DNA of 64,000 nucleotides from CAZRCZ01 sp964598765 (lineage in GTDB: Bacteria; Sumerlaeota; Sumerlaeia; MVZB01; JAJFLK01): contig CAZRCZ010000018.1 of NCBI GenBank assembly GCA_964598765.1, forward strand, positions 43,746 to 107,745, in the 5' to 3' direction. Shown in pieces: positions 54,003 through 64,000 of the stretch (within the stretch, counting starts at the first letter, position 1; every line of letters starts with the position of its first letter). The notes below the pieces were generated by a model, which saw only the letters and a program-made list of their open reading frames with translations, was not told where the DNA came from and did not search any database. A program made the translations under genes and the position numbers.

Positions 54003-54407
54003 TCAGCAAAGCGGGAGTAGCGGTTTCTCGGGAGATTTGGGATTGGGTAGAAGCCGCTTCACCAAGGGCGAAATGTGCCAGTCCATTTCCTCCAGCGGCA
54101 CGGCTCCCAAAAGCGGTTCGGCGCCGTGCGGTAACTCGATGGCGCGGACTTGGCAGGATCGTCCTTCAACCTCCAAATCCACGATGCCGAACACGCGGTA
54201 ATCGTGTTCGCCGCCGTCGGCGGTATAGACCTTGACGTCGCCGGTCTGCCGCAAGCGAAGCCGCTCGATGAGGTCCGTCGGCAACGCCAACTCCGCCGCG
54301 CCGGAATCAACCAACGCGTCGCAAGTAATGTCCTCTCCTCTTTGATTCTGCGGGAGAAATTGATTTTGCCAGTTGCTCAACTTGACGCGGACTCGAAAAA
54401 CTCCCAT
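54003..54407 (-). CDS. Clan AA aspartic protease-like protein
   Basis: From the ATG at 54407, after GGGAGA, the product has 134 residues. It has one retropepsin-like catalytic motif, ALVDSGAAELALP, with the Asp-Ser-Gly active site. VYTADGGEHDYRVFG and PLLGAVPLEEMDW follow, as in the bacterial clan AA family. Active enzymes would be dimers. The hydrophobic LLPLC end is unremarkable. The target is unknown. Confidence 0.75.
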   Translation of the reverse strand: MGVFRVRVKLSNWQNQFLPQNQRGEDITCDALVDSGAAELALPTDLIERLRLRQTGDVKVYTADGGEHDYRVFGIVDLEVEGRSCQVRAIELPHGAEPLLGAVPLEEMDWHISPLVKRLLPNPKSPEKPLLPLC

Positions 54408-54489
54408 GACAATCATCTCCCACGAACAAATTATCATTTTTCGCAAGGAGCTTCCAATATTTTGGATTCAACCGCCGATGGACGCCGAT

Positions 54490-57417
54490 TCACGCCGATG
54501 GGATTTCAACCAGATCGGCGCGCGTCGGCGTGGATCGGCGGTTCTCGTTCAAAATCAGCGCCTCGCGATCCACGCGAACGCCCTGACCCAATTCCAACGG
54601 TCGCCCCAAAATAAATCCCAACGCCAACTGCGGTTGAACGAACAGCCCTTCGGCATGACGGACGGAAAGCGCGAATTCGGCGCGGGAGGAATCGGCGGAG
54701 CGAAGTTCCAGCGATTCCATCGAGTCGCACAGGTTGATTCTTCGGATGCCGCTTTTCTTTTTCACTTCGACCGGAAAATTTTCGGCGTCGGCAAATGAGG
54801 TCAATGCGGATTCAATTGTGGCAGGAGTCAGATTTAATCGCGCCATATTTAATTCCACGCAAAACCGCGACGCAACGGCGGAGGCATCAATCGAATCGGC
54901 GTCGAGGGGAATTTCTTCGGCGTCAAGAAAGGAAAGACCTTCGACACTGCAAGCGTTCATTGCGGAAAGAAGTTCGGGGACGTTCACGCGCCCGGTGAGC
55001 GTCGCGTCGAAAAGTTCGCGCCGTCCGCCGACCCCCAGCGACAGCGGCGGCGAAAAACCGAGAAGCGGTTTGGGATTGAATCCCTCCGAATGAGAGAGCG
55101 GAGCCTTGGCGCGGCGCAAAACCATCGCCAGAACTTTCGCCATGTCCAAATGCGAAAGATAACGCAAGGTTCCGAGTTTGGTGAATACGACCCGCAGGCG
55201 CATTGCCTTTTCCGGTTCGGCGAAACGATGAACGGGTTGTTGCTGAATCCGGCGATAATTGGAGAAGACCTTTAATTCCATATCCTCGCCGCCCGGGGGC
55301 GCATCGGAGGAAGACGCAGGTGAGACGCCTGCGCCATTGCTATCGAGACAACCCATTGCCCGGGATGCAAGCTCCTGCGCGCGTTCGTTGTAGCGCGTCG
55401 CGGCGGCGCGGAGTTGACTTTCGGCGTCGGGATCGTCGAGTTGCCGTCCTTGCGCCAAACGTTCCTCCTTCTCGACGCGATTCATAATCACGTCCTTGGT
55501 GTAGCGCTCCTGTCCGTCGGTCGCGCCCGATTGGTGGAGCGCCAAAACGTGGTCAATGGTTTCATTGCATGCGTCGCATCCGGCGCATTTGCCGACCTCG
55601 CACGGCTCCATGACGCGCAATCGCCATGCGCGGCGCTGATCCGCCCAAAGGAACCGCTTGCCGAGACTCGAATCAAGATGATCGAACGGAAAAACTTCGT
55701 CTTCGCTTCTCTGCCGATTCGCGTAGAACGTCGGATCGAGTCCGACCTGCCGGAACGCCTCCAGCCAAAATTCCTTGTTGAAGTATTCGTCCCAGCCGTC
55801 AAAGCGGCAACCGAGTTCCCACGCGCGTTTCAGAGCCGCCGCAACGCGCCGGTCGCCCCGCGCCAGCACCGCCTCGATAAACGACGACCCGGTGTCGTTG
55901 GTCTTCACGTCAATGTTCGGTCCGCGAAGTTTGCGCCGCGTGTATTCGTATCGGCGGTTGAGTTCCTCCTCCGGCGGTTGCGCCTCCCATTGAAACGGCG
56001 TGTTCGATTTCGGAACGAACGGCGAAAGAGTGACGTTGACGATGGCCTTGCGTCCGTGATGGCGACGGCCAATCTCGGCGGCGCGCCGCGTGATCTCCAC
56101 GATGCCGTCGAGGTCCTCGTCGGTCTCGGTCGGCAGACCGACCATGAAATAAAATTTTACGGTTTGCCAACCGCGCTCGAAAACTTCCCCGATGATCCGC
56201 AGAAAATCCTCCTGATCCACTTCCTTGTTGATGATCCTGCGGAGGCGGTCGGTTCCGGCTTCGGGGGCGAAGGTGAAACCGGATTTGCGGACGCCGCGAA
56301 TCTCATCGGCGATGTCCACGTCGAAGGCGTTGATGCGTAGCGAGGGAAGCGTGACCGAAACGCGATGCGGCCCGAACTCGCGCGTCATCCGCCGCACGAG
56401 CGTCCCGATGGCGGTGTAATCGGCGGAACTGAGCGAGAGCAACGAAACCTCGTCGTAGCCGGTGTTGGCGATTCCCTCGGCGGCGATCTCGCAAATTTGA
56501 TCCACGGAGCGCTCGCGCACGGGTCGCGTGATCATACCCGCCTGACAAAACCGGCAACCGTTCACGCATCCGCGCCGAATTTCAATGGCGAATCGGTCGT
56601 GGACCGTCCGCAGAAGAGGAACGACCGGGCGCGTTGAACCGAAATCTTGCGTGATGTTGAAATGGCGTTTCTTGACGATGGCGGGAACACCGTCGCGGTT
56701 CGGAAGAACTCTTGCGACGCGCCCATCGTCGAGGTATTCCACGTCGTAAAATTCCGGAACATAGACGCCGGGGATTTGCGCCAACCTCGTGAGCAGTTGT
56801 TCGCGCAGTGGCGCGGACTTTCCAGTCTGCGCGTCGGGCAGGCTCGAAAGCCCGACCCACTCGGCTTTAACTTGTTCGACGAGACGGCAAATATCCTCAA
56901 TCGCCTCCTCGCCGTCGCCGATCACGAAGGCATCCAAGAAGGGAGCCATCGGTTCGGGAGAAAACGCCCCTTCGCCCCCGCCAATGATTAACGGAAACGG
57001 TGCCGTCCGGTCCTTGCTCTCGAGGGGGACGCCTCCCAGATCGAGCATCGTCAGGATGTTCGTGTAGTTGACTTCGTGCTGAAGCGTGAATCCGACAACG
57101 TCGAATTCCGAAAGCGCGCGACGTGTCTCAAGCGAATAAAGTGGAATCTTTTTTTCGCGCAAGAGCGAATCAAAATCGGGCCAAGGGGTGAACGCGCGTT
57201 CCGCCGCCCATTGCGGCGTCCGGTTGATCCGCTCGTAGAGCAAATTGTAGCCGTGATACGACATGCCGAGGTCGTAGGCATCGGGAAACGCGAGACAAAG
57301 CCGAACCTTGACCTCCGGTCCCTCCTTCACGACTTGATTGAATTCGCCCCCCGTGTAGCGTCCGGGTTTTTCAACCCGAAGGAGAAGCGGCTCGATGATT
57401 TCAAACGGTACCGGCAT
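54490..57417 (-). CDS. Radical SAM protein (TIGR03960-like) fused to a DUF2344 domain
   Basis: The 975-residue protein has an N-terminal B12-binding-like region (about 30-180), then the radical SAM core with CVNGCRFC (about 284-291: Cys, 3 residues, Cys, 2 residues, Cys). The LSLSSADY and FAPEAGTDRLRRIINK motifs of the TIGR03960 family follow. A Cys-rich GKCAGCDAC near 620 adds a further site. A DUF2344 domain fills the last 230 residues (LRVVFTKLGTLRYLSHLDMAKV). Such fusions occur next to ribosomal or tRNA genes but have no settled reaction. Two short repeat-derived peptides lie at about 186-203 and 694-702. Confidence 0.85.
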   Translation of the reverse strand: MPVPFEIIEPLLLRVEKPGRYTGGEFNQVVKEGPEVKVRLCLAFPDAYDLGMSYHGYNLLYERINRTPQWAAERAFTPWPDFDSLLREKKIPLYSLETRRALSEFDVVGFTLQHEVNYTNILTMLDLGGVPLESKDRTAPFPLIIGGGEGAFSPEPMAPFLDAFVIGDGEEAIEDICRLVEQVKAEWVGLSSLPDAQTGKSAPLREQLLTRLAQIPGVYVPEFYDVEYLDDGRVARVLPNRDGVPAIVKKRHFNITQDFGSTRPVVPLLRTVHDRFAIEIRRGCVNGCRFCQAGMITRPVRERSVDQICEIAAEGIANTGYDEVSLLSLSSADYTAIGTLVRRMTREFGPHRVSVTLPSLRINAFDVDIADEIRGVRKSGFTFAPEAGTDRLRRIINKEVDQEDFLRIIGEVFERGWQTVKFYFMVGLPTETDEDLDGIVEITRRAAEIGRRHHGRKAIVNVTLSPFVPKSNTPFQWEAQPPEEELNRRYEYTRRKLRGPNIDVKTNDTGSSFIEAVLARGDRRVAAALKRAWELGCRFDGWDEYFNKEFWLEAFRQVGLDPTFYANRQRSEDEVFPFDHLDSSLGKRFLWADQRRAWRLRVMEPCEVGKCAGCDACNETIDHVLALHQSGATDGQERYTKDVIMNRVEKEERLAQGRQLDDPDAESQLRAAATRYNERAQELASRAMGCLDSNGAGVSPASSSDAPPGGEDMELKVFSNYRRIQQQPVHRFAEPEKAMRLRVVFTKLGTLRYLSHLDMAKVLAMVLRRAKAPLSHSEGFNPKPLLGFSPPLSLGVGGRRELFDATLTGRVNVPELLSAMNACSVEGLSFLDAEEIPLDADSIDASAVASRFCVELNMARLNLTPATIESALTSFADAENFPVEVKKKSGIRRINLCDSMESLELRSADSSRAEFALSVRHAEGLFVQPQLALGFILGRPLELGQGVRVDREALILNENRRSTPTRADLVEIPSA
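55313..55335 (-). repeat. Palindromic insert in the radical SAM-DUF2344 linker
   Basis: CGCAGG (55315-55320) and CCTGCG (55328-55333) form a stem around a 7-base loop. On the coding strand it encodes NGAGVSPAS in the linker between the two domains. Confidence 0.75.
56811..56860 (-). repeat. Double hairpin insert in the radical SAM gene
   Basis: GCGGACT (56813-56819) pairs with AGTCTGC (56824-56830), and GTCGGGC (56833-56839) pairs with GCCCGAC (56850-56856). The segment encodes VGLSSLPDAQTGKSAP, which interrupts a normally continuous helical region before LTRLAQIPGVYVPEF. Confidence 0.8.
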
Positions 57418-57450
57418 GATTGCGCTCCGGTGCGGACGGCGCGAATGAAT

Positions 57451-57516
57451 GCTTGAGGCGATCCATCGGATCGCCTCAAGCGCGCGATTTGCATCGAGCG
57501 ACCGACTGGGTCGCTC
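57451..57516 (-). terminator. Two hairpins after rpoC
   Basis: GAGCGACC (57496-57503) pairs with GGTCGCTC (57509-57516), touching the rpoC stop. GCTTGAGGCGATCC (57451-57464) pairs perfectly over 14 bp with 57468-57481. No T-run follows, so termination is inferred from the stems and from position between rpoC and the radical SAM gene. Confidence 0.65.
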
Positions 57517-61833
<4,317 letters not shown>

Positions 61834-61885
61834 GCTGGGTTGGTCCTTTCGAGTGAGTTAAGAGTTCTTTTGGTCGTTGATTGGC

Positions 61886-61906
61886 GGGCGACGCGCCGGG
61901 TCGCCC
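61886..61906. repeat. Palindromic repeat between rpoB and rpoC (GGGCGACCC family)
   Basis: GGGCGACGC (61886-61894) and GGGTCGCCC (61898-61906) pair at 8 of 9 positions around a 3-base loop, followed by CTAC. It is the noncoding relative of the element in murF and ftsI. Confidence 0.85.
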
Positions 61907-61914
61907 CTACATTC

Positions 61915-63855
61915 TCATAAAGATCCATCGTCGTCGTCGGCGGTGTCGGCAAGTGCGTGGAGGTCGGAGTCGGCGTCGAGGGCATCGGTCTCGTGAGGTT
62001 CGGGAGAGAGATCGGTTTCGGATTCGGTCTCTTCGGTCTCCGCGCCCGGCGCCGAGCGGGCGGAAAGGAGTTCGAGGTTGAGTCCGAGACCTTGGAGCTC
62101 CTTGACGAGGACGTTAAAGGATTCCGGGAGACCGGGGATCGGGGGGTTGAGGTTTTTGACGATGGACTCGTAGGTGCGGGTGCGGCCGGAGACGTCGTCC
62201 GATTTGAGCGTGAGCATTTCTTGGAGGGTGTGAGCGGCGCCGTAGGCTTCGAGCGCCCAGACTTCCATTTCGCCGAAGCGTTGGCCGCCGAACTGGGCTT
62301 TTCCTCCGAGGGGTTGCTGGGTGACGAGGGAGTAGGGTCCGATGGAGCGGGCGTGCATTTTCTCGTCAACCAAGTGGGCGAGCTTGAGCATATACATGAC
62401 GCCGACGGTGACGGGCCGGTCGAAGGGTTCTCCGGAGAGGCCGTCGTAGAGGGTGACTTGTCCTGCGGATCCGAGGCTGGATTCGTCGAGCCATGATTTG
62501 ATGCGATGTTCGTCGGCGCCGTCGAAGACCGGTGTGGCGACCTTGCGGTCGAGTTTGTAAGCGGCCCAGCCGAGGTGAGTTTCGAAGATTTGGCCGACGT
62601 TCATGCGGGAGGGGACGCCGAGGGGATTCAAAACCATGTCGACGGGAGTGCCGTCGGCGAGGTAGGGCATATCCTCTTCGGCCATAATTTTGGCGATGAC
62701 GCCTTTGTTGCCGTGGCGGCCGGCCATTTTGTCGCCGACGGCGACCTTGCGTTTGACGGCGAGATAGACCTTGACGAGCTTGATGACGCCCGGAGGCAAT
62801 TCGTCGCCGGCCTTGACGCGCTCGGCGAGGGTGCGGGAACGTTCTTCGAGTTCGGCCTGTTGGCGAATCGCCGTGGTCCAGAGATTTTTGACCTTGGCGC
62901 CAATGGGGCCGCTGACGGGATTAAGGCCGGATTTGAGCAATTGCTGGACGGCTTGGACGGCTCCGCTTTTGAGAGTGGCGCCTGCCTTCAACAGGATGGC
63001 TCCCGTCTCCGGATGACGAACCTCCCCGTCAATTTTTTTCAACGCCGCCGTGAGTTCCGCGTCGAAGGTGGAGCCGAGGTTGGCGAGGTCAAGCTCATGT
63101 TGCTTTTGGATTTCGGCAAGCTGTTGTTTTTCGCGGCGTGTGTTGGCCGTGGATCGGTCGCGTCGGGCGAACTGATGAATGGCGATGACCGTTCCCTCGG
63201 TTCCGGGGGGAACCTTGAGGGAGGCGTCGCGGACGTCCCCGGCTTTTTCGCCGAAAATCGCCCGCAGAAGTTTTTCCTCCGAGGTCAATTCGGTTTCGCC
63301 CTTGGGCGTGACCTTGCCGACGAGGATGTCGCCGGGTTTGACGTGCGCGCCGATGAAGACCAGACCGTCTTGATCCAGCTTGGCCAGAGCCTCCTCCGAG
63401 ACGTTGGGGATGTCGCGGGTGATTTCCTCTTTGCCGAGCTTGGTGTCGCGGGCGTCGAGTTCGAACTGCTCGATGTGGATCGAAGTGTAGGTGTCGTCCT
63501 TGACGAGCCGGTCGGAGAGGAGAATCGCGTCCTCGAAGTTGTAGCCGCCCCAAGGCATGAAGGCAACGAGCAGGTTTTTCCCCAGCGCCAATTCGCCGTG
63601 GTCAATCGCCGGGCCGTCGGCCAAGACTTGTCCACGCTTGACTTTCTGCCCTTCCTCGACGATGGGCTTCTGGTTGATGCAGGTGTTTTGATTGGATCGC
63701 TCGAATTTGCGGAGGGCGTAAGTGTCGCTCGTCTCGTGGAGAGTCTTGACGACGATCTCATTGGCGGTGGCGCGAACCACCGATCCCTCATTGCGCGCGA
63801 TCACGCACGCGCCGGAATCCATCGCCACCTTGAGCTCGATGCCCGTCCCGACCAA
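61915..63855 (-). CDS. rpoB: DNA-directed RNA polymerase subunit beta, C-terminal half (5' end disrupted)
   Basis: The intact frame covers about 646 residues, the C-terminal half of beta. It has LVGTGIELKVA, PIVEEGQKVKRGQVLADGPA, NLLVAFMPWGGYNFEDAI, KRKVAVGDKMAGRHGNKGV, EDMPYLADGTPVDMVLNP, and KAQFGGQRFGEMEVWALEAYGAA. An acidic Asp/Glu/Ser tail ends it. The frame is bounded at 63855 only because upstream codons contain a TAA (63868-63870). The TTG at 63855 is not a real start. The N-terminal half is outside the window or lost to the damaged end. Confidence 0.93.
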   Translation of the reverse strand: MVGTGIELKVAMDSGACVIARNEGSVVRATANEIVVKTLHETSDTYALRKFERSNQNTCINQKPIVEEGQKVKRGQVLADGPAIDHGELALGKNLLVAFMPWGGYNFEDAILLSDRLVKDDTYTSIHIEQFELDARDTKLGKEEITRDIPNVSEEALAKLDQDGLVFIGAHVKPGDILVGKVTPKGETELTSEEKLLRAIFGEKAGDVRDASLKVPPGTEGTVIAIHQFARRDRSTANTRREKQQLAEIQKQHELDLANLGSTFDAELTAALKKIDGEVRHPETGAILLKAGATLKSGAVQAVQQLLKSGLNPVSGPIGAKVKNLWTTAIRQQAELEERSRTLAERVKAGDELPPGVIKLVKVYLAVKRKVAVGDKMAGRHGNKGVIAKIMAEEDMPYLADGTPVDMVLNPLGVPSRMNVGQIFETHLGWAAYKLDRKVATPVFDGADEHRIKSWLDESSLGSAGQVTLYDGLSGEPFDRPVTVGVMYMLKLAHLVDEKMHARSIGPYSLVTQQPLGGKAQFGGQRFGEMEVWALEAYGAAHTLQEMLTLKSDDVSGRTRTYESIVKNLNPPIPGLPESFNVLVKELQGLGLNLELLSARSAPGAETEETESETDLSPEPHETDALDADSDLHALADTADDDDGSL

Positions 63856-64000
63856 GGGGCTTTCGGGTTAAAGCAGGGGAACCCCTTGGCGTTGCATTGT
63901 GGAACCCGTCAGGTCGCGGTTGGCCTCGTCGTTTTAGGAGAACGGAAACCACGCCGCCAGACCCCGAACCCATTGCTTAGCCTAAATTCTACATTTGTGA
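63856..64000 (-). other. Degraded rpoB sequence at the window end
   Basis: In the rpoB frame this stretch still reads NDEANR-DLTGSTMQRQGVPLL, matching the conserved beta segment (D)DANRALMGSNMQRQAVPLL. It has several unusual changes and in-frame TAA codons at 63868-63870 and 63934-63936. Upstream of about 63950 no resemblance to RpoB remains. This looks like an error-rich contig end rather than a biological truncation. Confidence 0.65.

Noticed and set aside
53940..54040. Short peptide ISRETATPALLKVLQEK upstream of the hicB remnant, considered as a hicA tail
   Set aside because: HicA ends do not look like this, and the DNA also encodes the tail of the aspartic protease-like protein in another frame.

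Overview
The window (about 64 kb, clearly GC-rich) looks like chromosome from an uncultured Gram-negative bacterium. An outer membrane with lipid A is implied by lpxA, several lipobox proteins and an AsmA-type protein. MurE carries the DNPR motif expected for meso-diaminopimelate peptidoglycan. A planctomycete/PVC-type heme CxxCH protein, a DUF2298 membrane protein, a YfhO-type membrane protein, a TIGR03960-like radical SAM protein and a Lentisphaerae/Planctomycetes-style type IV pilin point to the PVC/FCB neighbourhood or a related candidate phylum (for example Sumerlaeota or Hydrogenedentes). The exact phylum cannot be fixed by reading. Nothing looks like a prophage, plasmid, integron, transposon or CRISPR locus.

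Layout. 0.2-1.2 kb: tRNA-Asp, a YedK/HMCES-type DNA-protein crosslink protein and tRNA-Lys. 1.6-9.2 kb: a YfhO-like membrane protein converging on an AsmA-like protein and an outer-membrane-type lipoprotein. 9.6-14.2 kb: a Tat-exported sugar isomerase-like protein, a pilin with a small exported partner, and a PP2C phosphatase coupled to a leucine-rich-repeat lipoprotein. 14.6-24 kb: a DUF2298 protein, BioF-type synthase, Dtd, a BrnT/BrnA-like toxin-antitoxin pair, thioredoxin-like protein, hydrolase, GT-C-like protein and SDR oxidoreductase. 24-31 kb: a nucleotidyltransferase pair, BamE-like lipoprotein, Ser/Thr kinase, PilT, LipB, MoaB, tRNA-Leu and a bacilliredoxin. 31.5-43.3 kb: the division and cell wall (dcw) operon mraZ-rsmH-ftsL-ftsI-murE-murF-mraY-murD-ftsW, read leftward from a recognisable promoter. 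43.4-54.4 kb: a membrane protein, a DUF2911 protein, the PVC-type heme protein, lpxA, several small genes, leuB, DUF3806, a frameshifted hicB and a clan AA protease. 54.5-64 kb: the radical SAM protein, rpoC and the C-terminal half of rpoB, which runs into a disrupted end.

The most unusual feature is the density of short palindromic and low-complexity repeats. They sit between convergent genes, at gene starts where they supply signal peptides or the first codons, and in frame inside conserved genes. murF carries one, ftsI two and the radical SAM gene two. The inserts keep the frame and mostly fall in loops or interdomain linkers, which resembles the Rickettsia palindromic elements. A second theme is small toxin-antitoxin-like modules, several apparently decaying: brnT without a normal start codon, hicB shifted at a poly-A tract, a nucleotidyltransferase with a scrambled tail, and a lone AbrB-type protein.

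All calls come from reading the translations and the DNA; no database search was possible.
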